A stretch of DNA of 64,000 nucleotides from Dryocola sp036489025 (GCA_036489025.1 DASXGN010000001.1:62001-126000); one strand, 5' to 3'; numbered from the stretch's first letter, positions 38,038-47,519 are shown. Notes: generated from the sequence alone by a model not told the origin. Translations and numbers: made by a program.

Positions 38038-39315
38038 TTACAGCGCGAGGAACACGCCCGCAATGGTGGCGCTCATCAGGTTTGAAAGCGTACCGGCCGC
38101 CACGGCCTTCAGGCCAAGCTGGGCAATATCATGGCGGCGGTTCGGCGCCATGCTGCCCAGGCCGCCAATCAGGATAGCGATGGAGGACAGGTTGGCAAAA
38201 CCACAAAGCGCAAAGGAGATAATGGCTTTGGTGTGGTCAGAAAGCACCTGCAGACCAGCTGCCGCAACGGCCGCATCATCCTTCAGGTATTCACCAAAGT
38301 TCAGGTAGGCCACGAACTCGTTGATGATAAGCTTCTGTCCGATAAAGGAGCCCGCCACATTCGCTTCGCTCCACGGCACGCCGATAATCCACGCCAGCGG
38401 AGAGAACACCCAGCCCAGAATCAGCTCCATGGAAAGCTGCGGATAGTTAAACCAGCCGCCAATCCCGGAAAGCATGCCGTTCAGCAGGGCGATCAGCGCC
38501 ACGAAAGCCAGCAGCATCGCGCCAACGTTCAGCGCCAGCTGCATCCCGGACGCGGCGCCGGAAGCGGCGGCATCCAGCACGTTGGCCGGGCGATCGGGAT
38601 CGTTTTTCATCGAATCCAGTTCCGGCGCGTCGTTTGGCGTTTCAGTTTCAGGCAGGATCAGCTTGGCGAACAGCAGGCCGCCGGGCGCCGCCATAAACGA
38701 AGCGGCAATAAGATATTCCAGCGGGACGCCCATCTGCGCGTAGCCTGCCAGCACCGAACCGGCCACGGAGGCAAGGCCGCCGCACATGACCGCAAACAGC
38801 TCGGAACGGGTCATGGTGGCGATGTAAGGACGAACCACCAGCGGCGCTTCCGTCTGCCCAACGAAGATATTCGCGGTGGCAGAAAGAGACTCCGTACGTG
38901 AGGTTTTCAGCAGCTTACGCAGGCCGCCGCCGAGGATGCGAATAACCAGCTGCATAATGCCGAGGTAGTAAAGTACGGCAATCAGCGAGGAGAAGAAGAC
39001 GATAATGGGCAGCACGCGCAGCGCAAAGACGAAGCCGCCGCCGCCAAAGACTTCAAACATCTTGTCCGAAACCAGCCCGCCAAACAGGAACGAGATCCCT
39101 GCATTGCCGTAGGCAATCACGTTGGCGACCCCTTCGGACATCGCGAGCAGCACTTTGCGCCCAACCGGTACATAAAGAATCAGCGCGCCGATCCCCACCT
39201 GAATAAGCCAGGCGCCCAGGACGGTACGTAAGTTAATTGCTTTTCTATTGCTGGAAAGTAAAACGGCGATCAGCAGCAGCACAAGCATGCCGATCAGCCC
39301 CATGAGGATTTGCAT
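38038..39315 (-). CDS. NupC-family concentrative nucleoside transporter
   Basis: Proton-coupled nucleoside importer of the CNT family, 425 residues with about ten helices. The CNT motifs are GQTEAPLVVRPYIATMTRSELFAVMCGGLASVAGSVLAGY at about 155-195 and NEFVAYLNFGE near 335; the C-terminal region has ALCGFANLSSIAILIGGLG. It is closest in kind to E. coli NupX/PsuT (YeiJ/YeiM). Next to deoCABD and yjjI it fits nucleoside uptake. A CRP site lies 141 bases upstream. Confidence 0.88.
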   Translation of the reverse strand: MQILMGLIGMLVLLLIAVLLSSNRKAINLRTVLGAWLIQVGIGALILYVPVGRKVLLAMSEGVANVIAYGNAGISFLFGGLVSDKMFEVFGGGGFVFALRVLPIIVFFSSLIAVLYYLGIMQLVIRILGGGLRKLLKTSRTESLSATANIFVGQTEAPLVVRPYIATMTRSELFAVMCGGLASVAGSVLAGYAQMGVPLEYLIAASFMAAPGGLLFAKLILPETETPNDAPELDSMKNDPDRPANVLDAAASGAASGMQLALNVGAMLLAFVALIALLNGMLSGIGGWFNYPQLSMELILGWVFSPLAWIIGVPWSEANVAGSFIGQKLIINEFVAYLNFGEYLKDDAAVAAAGLQVLSDHTKAIISFALCGFANLSSIAILIGGLGSMAPNRRHDIAQLGLKAVAAGTLSNLMSATIAGVFLAL

Positions 39316-39455
39316 ACAGAGTCCCTGTGTATTTTAAGAAAAAAAGGAAAGCACAGCGGCTTTTGCCCAACGCGCGGATTATAGCCACAGGTGTCGGACA
39401 ATTTGCCATCGCTATCACGTATTTCTGGAAATACAGGGAAACGTTTGTCTTATAA

Positions 39456-39471
39456 AGTGACACAGATCACA
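39456..39471. promoter_or_regulatory. CRP site upstream of the nucleoside transporter
   Basis: AGTGA-CACAGA-TCACA is one base from the CRP consensus. It lies between the convergent-side end of yjjV and the transporter gene, so the transporter is the only downstream gene in range. Confidence 0.65.
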
Positions 39472-39487
39472 TCAATCTGCTGAATGG

Positions 39488-40264
39488 TTACCACTGGAAT
39501 AATTTGTCTGCGTTGTATATCAGCGCCTGAGCGATCTCTGCCGGGGATTCCGGCCGCAATTCACACAGCGTCTGAAAGACATCCGCCACGCGCTCCGGCC
39601 GGTTTGGCTGACCCTGCCAGCCGTTAAGCGGCATATCCGGCGCGTCCGTTTCCAGCAGCAGGCAGGAAAGCGGCAGCCGGGCCATGACTTCGCGGGTTTT
39701 GCTCGCTCGCGGGTAGGTGATCGTCCCGCCCACGCCAATGAAATAACCGAGCCCGACAAAGCGCTCTGCCTGTTGCAGGCTGCCTGCAAAACCGTGCACG
39801 ACGCCGGTGCGGGGCAGATCCTGACGCTTAAGATGCAGGGCAAGCTTATCGTGCGTGCGTCGTGAATGAAGGATCACCGGCAGATCGTAGCGCTTTGCGA
39901 GCTTCAGCTGCGCGCCGAGGATCTGCTCCTGCCGATCAAACAGCGGATCGTTCATGTAGAGATCCAGGCCGATCTCACCTATCGCCACCAGATTTTTCGG
40001 CTGCTGTTGCAGGTGGTGCTCAAGCAGCGCCAGCGAAGCATCCTGATGCCTGTGAATCACGATGGGATGCAGGCCGATGGCCGCGTACAGCGCCTCATGC
40101 TGGCCGGCCAGCGCCAGGACGCCAGCAAACCGCTCGGCTTCGGTCGCCGGAACAATGATTTTCTCCACGCCCGCCCGCTTCGCCAGCGCGAGGCTGTTAA
40201 CTTCGTCGCCGGTAAAAGGCGGAAAGTCAAAGTGGCAGTGGGTATCGTAAAACTTTGCCGTCAC
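39488..40264 (-). CDS. yjjV: TatD-family metal-dependent hydrolase YjjV
   Basis: Predicted zinc or magnesium hydrolase, probably a nuclease, of 258 residues. Metal ligands are visible in YDTHCHFDF at 7-15, GEIGLDLY, ILHSRR, VHGFAG and LLETDAPDMPL. The start is GTG; the GTGA overlap with the yjjU stop (40261-40264) shows coupling. Confidence 0.92.
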   Translation of the reverse strand: MTAKFYDTHCHFDFPPFTGDEVNSLALAKRAGVEKIIVPATEAERFAGVLALAGQHEALYAAIGLHPIVIHRHQDASLALLEHHLQQQPKNLVAIGEIGLDLYMNDPLFDRQEQILGAQLKLAKRYDLPVILHSRRTHDKLALHLKRQDLPRTGVVHGFAGSLQQAERFVGLGYFIGVGGTITYPRASKTREVMARLPLSCLLLETDAPDMPLNGWQGQPNRPERVADVFQTLCELRPESPAEIAQALIYNADKLFQW

Positions 40265-41334
40265 GCGGTGTCCTCGTTATTGAACGAGGCGTCATTGGCT
40301 TCTGCGGCGCTGACGACGTTTTTAACCAGCGGTTCATTGGCGACCGCCGCAGGCGGCACGACCAGCGGACCCGGCGCGACAATACGCGGAAGATGCCGCC
40401 TGAGCGGCGGTTTCTCCGCCAGCAGCCTGCCGACCGTGGCGAGGAAATAGCGCCCGCACAGCCGGCCGGTTTTGTAATCCGCATTCAGCGACGGCAGGCG
40501 GCTGCCCAGCGCGATGCTCATCAGCGGTTTCGGCGGATAAATCTCGAAGATGCGCAGCTTGCCCGGCGGCTTATCGATAAAGCCCTGAATGTCGCGGTAG
40601 CTCGCCTCATGGTGCTGCACCAGGTTCAGCAGCGGCTGCAGGCTGCTGTCACCCAGCCAGCGCTCCATGCGCTTGAACCATTGCGGGGTGTAATACATCT
40701 GCGAAGGCACGGTGCGGATAACCACCAGCGTATCGGCGCCAAGGCGGGCAGCTTCGCGCACCGGGATCGCGTCGCTAATGCCGCCGTCCTGATAGCTGAT
40801 GCCGTCGATATCCACGCCGGTGCGATAGAAACCGGGAATGGCGCTGGAGGCTTTAATGATATTCAGCCAGGTATCGCTGGTCGGCGAAAAATAGCCCGGC
40901 GAATAGTCATCGCTGCGGCACGCGCACATGTAGAACTGTTTGCCGATTTCGAAAAGCTTGTCCGCATGGGACATCGAAAGCGGCAGCCGCGCCGCCGTCG
41001 ATTCAACCAGCCAGTCGAGATCGATCAAATTGCCACCGCGTACGAAGCGCAGGGGATCGAAGAAGTCGCGGGTAGTGGTAAAGCGCGTGATCACTCGCCG
41101 GGCGTAGCCGGGCTGGTTGCAGACGTAGGCAGAAAGGTTTTGCGCCCCGGCAGAAGTGCCGAGGAAGAGATCGAAAGGGTTAAAATTGGCGCGCATGAAC
41201 TCATCCAGCACACCGGCCGTGAAAATCCCGCGCTGCCCGCCACCTTCGCAGATAATGGCGAGTTTGCCGGGACGAAACGGCCTGGACGCAAGCGGCGCAA
41301 TATTGCCGAGCGTTACGGGTATACGTTGTCCCAC
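40261..41334 (-). CDS. yjjU: Patatin-like phospholipase family protein YjjU
   Basis: Predicted serine esterase or phospholipase of 357 residues. It has the oxyanion-hole sequence EGGGQRGIFTAGVLD, nucleophile S61 in LGTSAG, and the catalytic aspartate D182 in YQDGGISDAIP. The C-terminal part (from about 290) is typical of YjjU. It is cotranscribed with yjjV. The substrate is unknown. Confidence 0.92.
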   Translation of the reverse strand: MGQRIPVTLGNIAPLASRPFRPGKLAIICEGGGQRGIFTAGVLDEFMRANFNPFDLFLGTSAGAQNLSAYVCNQPGYARRVITRFTTTRDFFDPLRFVRGGNLIDLDWLVESTAARLPLSMSHADKLFEIGKQFYMCACRSDDYSPGYFSPTSDTWLNIIKASSAIPGFYRTGVDIDGISYQDGGISDAIPVREAARLGADTLVVIRTVPSQMYYTPQWFKRMERWLGDSSLQPLLNLVQHHEASYRDIQGFIDKPPGKLRIFEIYPPKPLMSIALGSRLPSLNADYKTGRLCGRYFLATVGRLLAEKPPLRRHLPRIVAPGPLVVPPAAVANEPLVKNVVSAAEANDASFNNEDTA

Positions 41335-41400
41335 CCTGCTTTCCTGATTTTAAGTTTTTATCATGGGTTATTGCTCCCCAAATGAGGGAAGCACAAACGC

Positions 41401-41428
41401 GAGAGCCAGTCATTGATGACTGGCTCTC
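41401..41428. repeat. Perfect 13-bp hairpin between yjjU and ytjA
   Basis: GAGAGCCAGTCAT and ATGACTGGCTCTC pair around TG. Neither strand continues with a clean T run, so it may be a weak terminator after ytjA or an RNA-stabilising hairpin. Confidence 0.7.
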
Positions 41429-41455
41429 TGGTCGGTCTTTTACTGTTATAGCACG

Positions 41456-41617
41456 CTATGGACGTCTGCGACCCATAAACAGGCTAACCAGGAACAGAAT
41501 AATACCTACCACGAAGACAATTTTTGCCGCGCCCGCTGCTGTACCGGCCAGGCCGCCAAAGCCTAACGCTGCTGCAATCAACGCGATAACCAGAAAAATA
41601 ATGCCCCAACGAAACAT
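41456..41617 (-). CDS. ytjA: Small membrane protein YtjA (DUF1328)
   Basis: A 53-residue protein starting MFRWGIIFLVIALIAAALGF and ending LFMGRRRP, essentially identical to E. coli YtjA. It has two hydrophobic helices joined by a Gly/Ala-rich turn. AGGAGAGG lies before the ATG. It sits between osmY and yjjU as in E. coli. Function is unknown. Confidence 0.95.
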   Translation of the reverse strand: MFRWGIIFLVIALIAAALGFGGLAGTAAGAAKIVFVVGIILFLVSLFMGRRRP

Positions 41618-41757
41618 AAGCCTCTCCTTAAACCATAGTGAACCCTAATCGCTTCTTGATGAGTGCCTTATGGCCTGCTCACTGGCGATATATGAGTAGC
41701 GGTGGTGCTGACTGACTCCCCCGGCCATCCGGAGGAGAGAGTTTCGGATTACTGCAA

Positions 41758-42369
41758 TTACTCGACTTTCAGATCGTTCTTGACGCTTTTCACGCCGTCG
41801 ATCGCTTTGGCGATGCTTTCTGCACGCTCGGACTGAGCGTTAGATTTCACATGGCCGGAAAGCTGGACCACGCCGTCGGTGGTTTCGACTTTCACATTAC
41901 GAGACGGAACGATGTCGTCTGCTAACAGTTTAGCTTTGATTTCACTGGTGGTTGCAGTATCACCCGCATAACCGCTTACCGATGCTTTTTTGCCGTCGCG
42001 GACGTGGAGTTTGTCGCTAACGGAGGAGACGCCTTCAACGCCTTTGGCAACGGTTACCGCCTGTTCGGCCTGAGCCTGGCTTTCAACGAAGCCGCTCAGC
42101 GTTACCACTTTTTTATCGGTTTTCACCGAAATATCGGTGCTCTTAATGTTTTCGTTGTCTACCAGCGCGGCTTTAACCTTGGCGGTGATAGAGCTGTCGT
42201 CCATGAAATTACCGACTTTATTCATAGAGCTATCGATTTTTTGCCCTGCGGAATCAGCCGTCGATTCAGTTTTGTTCAGCATCGTGTCTTCCGCAAGGGC
42301 AGAACCACTTGCCAGTACCGAACCCAGAACCACAGCCAGCAGAGTTTTCGAAATCTTAGTCGTAGTCAT
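41758..42369 (-). CDS. osmY: Osmotically induced periplasmic protein OsmY
   Basis: Stress-induced periplasmic chaperone-like protein of 203 residues. The signal peptide ends near SALA-ED (residue 27), and two BON domains follow at about 55-123 and 136-202 (each with the pattern VTLSGFVES / VQLSGHVKS). In E. coli it depends on RpoS. The 419-base upstream gap holds its promoter, which I could not place exactly. Confidence 0.97.
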   Translation of the reverse strand: MTTTKISKTLLAVVLGSVLASGSALAEDTMLNKTESTADSAGQKIDSSMNKVGNFMDDSSITAKVKAALVDNENIKSTDISVKTDKKVVTLSGFVESQAQAEQAVTVAKGVEGVSSVSDKLHVRDGKKASVSGYAGDTATTSEIKAKLLADDIVPSRNVKVETTDGVVQLSGHVKSNAQSERAESIAKAIDGVKSVKNDLKVE

Positions 42370-42788
42370 CGATTTATTCCTGTAGGTTTGCTCAGAATTT
42401 GAGCTCTAAGCCACAACGTGGCAGCTTTGCTGAAAAGGCGTTTCGCGCCTAAGCTTGCTCTCAGTCTGTGACCTCAGCGATAACGAAACCTTATGGCAAT
42501 CTGCCCTGTCTGTTATCGCGCCTTTCATGAGTTAAAGCAGTTATTAATATTGTGATTGCAAACTCAACATCGTAAACATCCCGGAAGTACATAGTGAAAT
42601 GGGATATTTATCCGTCTCGTTTGTCATCACAATGTTAAATATAGATCACAATCGCAAAATTGCATGGTTCGAGCGGTTGAAAAAGCAGCAAACGAGGGAG
42701 AATTGCGGGTAATTAAGAACATTCCGTAAGGGATTAATAAGACAGGAAAAGTAGCAGGACGCGACGGCTGCCGCGCCCTGAGAGGAGA
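42370..42788. other. Intergenic region between prfC and osmY
   Basis: A 419-base, AT-rich stretch without a supported gene. It contains a small hairpin near osmY (AGGCG-TTTCG-CGCCT, 42435-42449) and must hold the osmY promoter. I could not assign an RpoS -10 element with confidence. Confidence 0.6.
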
Positions 42789-44378
42789 TTAGTGCTCGCG
42801 AGTTTTGCGGAACACGACATCCGGATAACGATCCTGAGTCAGGTTCAGGTTCACCATGGTAGGTGCGATATAGGCCAGGTTGTCCCCGCCGTCGAGCGCC
42901 AGCTGCACTTCGTTTTTCCGTTTGAATTCTTCAAACTTCTTCACGTCGCTGCATTCTACCCAGCGGGCGGTCGAGACGTTGACGGATTCGTAAATCGCCT
43001 CAACGTTATATTCGCTTTTCAGCCTTGCCACGACCACGTCAAACTGCAGCACGCCGACCGCACCCACGATCAGATCGTTATTGGTTAACGGACGGAATAC
43101 CTGCACCGCGCCTTCTTCTGAAAGCTGAACCAGGCCTTTAAGCAGCTGTTTTTGCTTAAGCGGATCGCGCAGGCGGATACGGCGGAACAGCTCCGGGGCG
43201 AAGTTCGGAATGCCCGTGAACTTCATCATTTCACCCTGGGTGAAGGTATCGCCGATCTGGATGGTGCCGTGGTTGTGCAGGCCGATGATGTCGCCCGGAT
43301 AAGCTTCCTCTACGTGCGAACGGTCGCCCGCCATAAAGGTCAGCGCATCGGAAATCACCACGTCTTTGCCGGTGCGAACCTGGCGCAGCTTCATGCCCTT
43401 TTCGTATTTGCCCGACACCACGCGCATAAAGGCAACGCGGTCGCGGTGTTTCGGGTCCATGTTGGCCTGAATCTTAAAGACGAAGCCGGTAAATTTGTCC
43501 TCGGCGGCTTCCACTTCGCGAGCGTCGGTTTTACGCGGCATCGGCGCGGGCGCCCATTCCACCAGGCCATCAAGCATGTGATCCACGCCGAAGTTGCCCA
43601 GCGCGGTACCGAAGAATACCGGCGTCAGCTCGCCTTCCAGGAACAGCTCGCGGTCGAACTCGTGGGACGCGCCCTGCACCAGCTCCAGCTCGTCGCGCAG
43701 CTGCGCCGCCAGCTCTTCACCGACGGCGACATCCAGCTCAGGGTTATCTAACCCCTTAACGATACGCACGTCCTGAATGGTATGGCCTTTACCGGTCTGG
43801 TAGAGGTAGGTTTCGTCTTTATAAAGATGGTAAACGCCTTTGAACAGCTTGCCGCAGCCGATTGGCCAGGTGATTGGCGAGCAGGCAATTTTCAGCTCGC
43901 GCTCAACTTCATCCATCACTTCCATCGGATCGCGGATGTCACGGTCAAGTTTGTTCATAAAGGTGAGGATCGGCGTATCGCGCAGACGGGTAACTTCCAT
44001 CAGCTTGCGGGTACGATCTTCTACGCCTTTCGCGGCGTCGATAACCATCAGACAGCAGTCAACCGCGGTCAGGGTACGATAGGTATCTTCGGAGAAGTCT
44101 TCGTGCCCCGGGGTATCGAGAAGGTTCACCAGGCTGTCGCGGTAAGGGAACTGCATCACGGAGGTGGTAATCGAAATACCACGCTGCTTTTCCATTTCCA
44201 TCCAGTCGGATTTCGCATGCTGGCTGGAGCCGCGGCCCTTAACGGTACCGGCGGTTTGAATGGCCTGTCCGAACAGCAGCACTTTTTCAGTGATGGTCGT
44301 TTTACCGGCATCCGGGTGGGAAATGATCGCAAAAGTGCGGCGTTTCCCCACTTCCTGCAAAAAAGGAGACAAAGTCAT
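42789..44378 (-). CDS. prfC: Peptide chain release factor RF3
   Basis: Translational GTPase that recycles RF1 and RF2 after peptide release. It has 529 residues. The G motifs are G1 SHPDAGKTT near 20-28, G2 RGISITTSVMQF, G3 DTPGHEDF near 88-95 and G4 NKLD near 142-145. Domains II and III follow. It is followed upstream on the same strand by yjjG after about 107 bases. Confidence 0.98.
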   Translation of the reverse strand: MTLSPFLQEVGKRRTFAIISHPDAGKTTITEKVLLFGQAIQTAGTVKGRGSSQHAKSDWMEMEKQRGISITTSVMQFPYRDSLVNLLDTPGHEDFSEDTYRTLTAVDCCLMVIDAAKGVEDRTRKLMEVTRLRDTPILTFMNKLDRDIRDPMEVMDEVERELKIACSPITWPIGCGKLFKGVYHLYKDETYLYQTGKGHTIQDVRIVKGLDNPELDVAVGEELAAQLRDELELVQGASHEFDRELFLEGELTPVFFGTALGNFGVDHMLDGLVEWAPAPMPRKTDAREVEAAEDKFTGFVFKIQANMDPKHRDRVAFMRVVSGKYEKGMKLRQVRTGKDVVISDALTFMAGDRSHVEEAYPGDIIGLHNHGTIQIGDTFTQGEMMKFTGIPNFAPELFRRIRLRDPLKQKQLLKGLVQLSEEGAVQVFRPLTNNDLIVGAVGVLQFDVVVARLKSEYNVEAIYESVNVSTARWVECSDVKKFEEFKRKNEVQLALDGGDNLAYIAPTMVNLNLTQDRYPDVVFRKTREH

Positions 44379-44485
44379 AATAAATTCTTCTGTGTGTGCC
44401 GCGCGCTCGAAGGGCGCGGCAGGTCAACGTTAACTGGCGGCTATTTTACCCATCGCGATGGGTTTCACAATCTGCGGTGACACAA

Positions 44486-45163
44486 TCATGGTTTACACAA
44501 CAATTGCTCCAGTTCGCTCAGGGAAGAGACTTCCCACGAAGGTTGGATGCCTTCCGGCAGGCTACGTCCGTGGGCGTTGAGCCAGCAGGTCGCTATTCCG
44601 GCGTTGATGCCGCCCAGGATGTCTGATTCTGCGGTATCGCCCACCATCATCACGCGATCGCGCGGCGGGTTACCCATTTGTTCGAAAGCATAATCAAAAA
44701 TGCGGCGGTCGGGCTTGGCAATGCCCACCTGCTCGGAAATCACGATCAGATCGAAGCTGTCGCTTAGCCCGGTGCGCTCGAGGCGGATCTGCTGTAGCGC
44801 GGTGAAGCCGTTGGTGATGATACCCAGCTTCACTTTGCCTTTCAGCGCATTAAGCAGCGAAATGGCGCCCGGCAGCGGGACGCAAATTTCGGCCATCGCA
44901 TTCAAAAATGCGGCGTTCAAATCACCGGCCGGCACGTTCAGCCTTTCCGACCAGCCTTCAAAGCGCTGATGCTGAAGCTGGAGCGCGCTGATAGCGCCGT
45001 TTTGATAATCCACCCACAAAGGTTTGTTAACAGCCTGATAATCCTGGAAGTCTTCCGCGGTGAACGTCACGCTGTAGTCGAGAAACATCCGCTGTAAACC
45101 GCCGAAAGCGTCAAAGGTAAACAGCGTTTCGTCGGCATCAAATAAAACCCAGTCCCAGTTCAT
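44486..45163 (-). CDS. yjjG: dUMP phosphatase / pyrimidine 5'-nucleotidase YjjG
   Basis: HAD-family house-cleaning nucleotidase, active on dUMP and non-canonical pyrimidine nucleotides in E. coli. It has 225 residues, with motif I FDADETLFTFD at 7-17, motif II GIITNGF and motif III VGDTAESDILGG. The start is the ATG of MNWDWVLF, with AAGGTG upstream; a GTG lies two codons earlier. It is preceded by rimI after 24 bases. Confidence 0.95.
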   Translation of the reverse strand: MNWDWVLFDADETLFTFDAFGGLQRMFLDYSVTFTAEDFQDYQAVNKPLWVDYQNGAISALQLQHQRFEGWSERLNVPAGDLNAAFLNAMAEICVPLPGAISLLNALKGKVKLGIITNGFTALQQIRLERTGLSDSFDLIVISEQVGIAKPDRRIFDYAFEQMGNPPRDRVMMVGDTAESDILGGINAGIATCWLNAHGRSLPEGIQPSWEVSSLSELEQLLCKP

Positions 45164-45187
45164 CAACACACCTTTTTCATGAAAGTT

Positions 45188-45631
45188 TTAGCCTAGCGGT
45201 AACGCCATCACGATGGCGTCTTCCCTGCCCTCTTTGGTCGGGTAGTAGTTCCGACGAACCGTCGCCTCGTTAAAGCCCAGGCTCTCGTAGAGCGCGATGG
45301 CCGCGGAGTTTGAAGCCCGCACTTCAAGCCACAGCGTGAAAACGTCCCGCGCTTCCAGCTCGCGGATTAAATGCTCCAGCAGCTGACGGCCTAATCCCCG
45401 GCGTTGCCAGGCAGGATCGACCGCAATGTTAAACAGCGTGGCCTCGTCGAGAACAACCTGCGTCACGGCGAAAGCGGCCAGGGTGCCATCCACGTCAAGC
45501 CGCAGATTGAGGTAGCGATCGCCCTGATTGCTGGCGAAGGTTTTTTCACTCCACGGGAAAGCATGGCTGCGCAGTTCAATGGCGTAAGCCGCGCTTAAGT
45601 CACTCGGATTCAGGGAAGAAATCGTGTTCAT
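45188..45631 (-). CDS. rimI: Ribosomal protein bS18 N-alanine acetyltransferase RimI
   Basis: GNAT acetyltransferase that modifies the N-terminal alanine of ribosomal protein S18. It has 147 residues with the acetyl-CoA binding segment VDPAWQRRGLGRQLLEHLI and the C-terminal ASNSAAIALYESLGF. The start is the ATG of MNTISSLNPSD, which lies 32 bases inside holD, as in E. coli. Confidence 0.96.
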   Translation of the reverse strand: MNTISSLNPSDLSAAYAIELRSHAFPWSEKTFASNQGDRYLNLRLDVDGTLAAFAVTQVVLDEATLFNIAVDPAWQRRGLGRQLLEHLIRELEARDVFTLWLEVRASNSAAIALYESLGFNEATVRRNYYPTKEGREDAIVMALPLG

Positions 45632-46013
45632 ATTTGCAAATTTGTTGCCACAGCCCCTGACGGGCGGTGCCATTGTGATAAAGCTCAGTTAGGGCGGGAG
45701 TCGTTAGCTGCGCGCCGGGAAGCGACAGCGGCTCATCAACGCCAAGACGCCAGCTGTTACAGCGGATTTCGGCGGGCAGCATCGCCGCACGATCGGGCGT
45801 AAGCTGCATGACCTGCTGCGGCTCCAGCGCGAGGCTGCGCAGCACATCGCTAACCAGCGGATCGGTCAGCGGCGGCAGCTCTTGCGCCACCATCACCAGC
45901 CGGGTGTTGGCCGACAGTGAAACCGCAATTTCGCCCTGCAACACCAACGGTCGCCTTAGCTCCCACTGGGTAATCCCCAGCTGCCCTAATAGCCAGTCGC
46001 GTCGCAAGCTCAT
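45600..46013 (-). CDS. holD: DNA polymerase III psi subunit HolD
   Basis: Clamp-loader accessory subunit that links the chi subunit to the tau/gamma complex. It has 137 residues as in E. coli. It begins MSLRRDWLLGQLGITQWELRRP, and its conserved centre is LTDPLVSDVLRSLAL. The ATG of MSLRRDW was chosen over an in-frame upstream codon by family length. It overlaps rimI and is divergent from rsmC. Confidence 0.95.
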   Translation of the reverse strand: MSLRRDWLLGQLGITQWELRRPLVLQGEIAVSLSANTRLVMVAQELPPLTDPLVSDVLRSLALEPQQVMQLTPDRAAMLPAEIRCNSWRLGVDEPLSLPGAQLTTPALTELYHNGTARQGLWQQICKYEHDFFPESE

Positions 46014-46190
46014 AGCGAAACCTTTGCAGAGTGCCAATTGGGGCGCAAATATAGCAAATACATCGAATGCGCGCCATTAAACCTCTTTCCTGCGCGCATT
46101 AACTGGCGTTGCAGCAGGGTAAGCGGGCACCCCATCCCGATGAGCTTCCTTTTGGGTCAGTGATTAGGGCGGGGAGTGCAGTTTACGCCG

Positions 46191-46218
46191 CTGCAACTTC
46201 AGGTAAGACGTGTATAAT
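46191..46218 (+). promoter_or_regulatory. Sigma-70 promoter of rsmC
   Basis: A perfect TATAAT at 46213-46218 with CTGCAA at 46191-46196, spacer 16 bases. It lies 30 bases before the rsmC start. Confidence 0.65.
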
Positions 46219-46247
46219 CCACGCTCTGATTTCCCAGGAGTATGTTG

Positions 46248-47279
46248 ATGACTGCGTTAACCCCGGCAAGCGAAGTGCTGCTGCGCCACAGCGATGATTT
46301 TACCGAAAGCCGCGTACTGTTTGCCGGTGACTTACAGGACGACCTGCCGGCTCGTTTTGAGACCGCGGCAAGCCGCGCCCACACCCAGCAGTTCCACCAC
46401 TGGCAGGTTCTCAGCGCCCAGATGGGGGAAAACGCAGAGTACGGCCTGGTGGCCGGTGAGGAGATCATCGGCGACAGCAATACGCTGATTTACTACTGGC
46501 CGAAAAACAAGCCGGAAGCCCAGTTCCAGCTGATGAACATTCTCTCCCGGATGCCGGTGGGCACCGATGTGTTCGTCGTCGGTGAAAACCGCAGCGGCGT
46601 GCGCAGCGCCGAGCAAATTCTCGAAGATTTCTGCCCGCTGACCAAAATCGACAGCGCGCGCCGCTGCGGCCTGTATCACGGTCGCCTCGAAACGCAGCCG
46701 CAGTTTGATGCGGATAGCTGGTGGGATGAATACGACCACGAAGGCATGACGGTGAAAACCCTGCCGGGCGTGTTCAGCCGCGACGGCCTGGACACCGGCA
46801 GCAAGCTGCTGCTTTCCACTCTGACGCCGCACACTAAGGGCAAGGTACTGGACGTGGGCTGCGGCGCGGGCGTTCTCGCCATCACGCTTGCCAGCCACTC
46901 CCCGAAAGTACGCCTGACTTTATGCGACGTGAGCGCAACGGCGGTAGAAGCCAGCCGCGCCACGCTTGCGGCCAACGGCTTTGAAGGGGAAGTTATCGCC
47001 AGCAACGTCTATTCCGAAATCAACGGTCGCTTCGACATGATTATCTCCAACCCGCCTTTCCACGACGGTATGCAAACCAGTCTCGATGCGGCCCACCAGC
47101 TTATTCGCGGCGCGGCTCGTCATCTGAATATGGGCGGCGAACTGCGCATCGTGGCCAACGCCTTCCTGGCGTACCCGAACGTGCTGGACGAAGTGTTTGG
47201 CAGCCATGAAGTTATCGCCCAGACGGGCCGCTTCAAAGTCTACCGTGCCGTTCTGTCCCGCGCGGGTAAAAAGCGCTAA
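46248..47279 (+). CDS. rsmC: 16S rRNA G1207 methyltransferase RsmC
   Basis: Makes m2G1207 in the small subunit. It has 343 residues with an N-terminal pseudo-methyltransferase domain and a C-terminal catalytic one: SAM motif VLDVGCGAGVLAITLA near 200 and the catalytic NPPF in MIISNPPFHDG near 265. Two ATGs lie close together at 46242 and 46248. AGGAG at 46236-46240 is 7 bases from the second, and the second gives the E. coli length. Confidence 0.97.
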   Translation: MTALTPASEVLLRHSDDFTESRVLFAGDLQDDLPARFETAASRAHTQQFHHWQVLSAQMGENAEYGLVAGEEIIGDSNTLIYYWPKNKPEAQFQLMNILSRMPVGTDVFVVGENRSGVRSAEQILEDFCPLTKIDSARRCGLYHGRLETQPQFDADSWWDEYDHEGMTVKTLPGVFSRDGLDTGSKLLLSTLTPHTKGKVLDVGCGAGVLAITLASHSPKVRLTLCDVSATAVEASRATLAANGFEGEVIASNVYSEINGRFDMIISNPPFHDGMQTSLDAAHQLIRGAARHLNMGGELRIVANAFLAYPNVLDEVFGSHEVIAQTGRFKVYRAVLSRAGKKR

Positions 47280-47334
47280 GAGTGACGCGGCGCCGCTTTT
47301 TGCATCAGTTGGGAAAGCGGTGCCAAATTAACTG

Positions 47335-47362
47335 TTGACGAAGTTCAGAAAACATCTAGAAT
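47335..47362 (+). promoter_or_regulatory. Promoter of the leucine tRNA operon
   Basis: TTGACG (47335-47340), spacer of 16, TAGAAT (47357-47362), then a GC-rich discriminator GCGCCTCC. That discriminator is typical of stable-RNA promoters under stringent control. Confidence 0.88.
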
Positions 47363-47400
47363 GCGCCTCCGTGGTTGTGATACTTCGGTATTACAGGTAT

Positions 47401-47487
47401 GCGAAGGTGGCGGAATTGGTAGACGCGCTAGCTTCAGGTGTTAGTGTTCTTACGGACGTGAGGGTTCAAGTCCCTCTCTTCGCACCA
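47401..47487 (+). tRNA. leuQ: tRNA-Leu (CAG), first of three
   Basis: An 87-base class II tRNA with encoded CCA. Acceptor GCGAAGG pairs with TCTTCGC, the anticodon CAG is at 47435-47437, there is a long variable arm, and the T arm is GAGGG-TTCAAGT-CCCTC. In the variable arm GTTC faces GGAC, giving one G-U pair. The symbol is by position relative to E. coli. Confidence 0.97.
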
Positions 47488-47519
47488 CCAACAACCACGA
47501 AAGATATCGTTCGCACTGC

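Noticed and set aside
40255..41385. Open frame on the plus strand opposite yjjU (376 residues)
   Set aside because: Antisense shadow; Arg/Gln-rich composition typical of reversed high-GC coding DNA.
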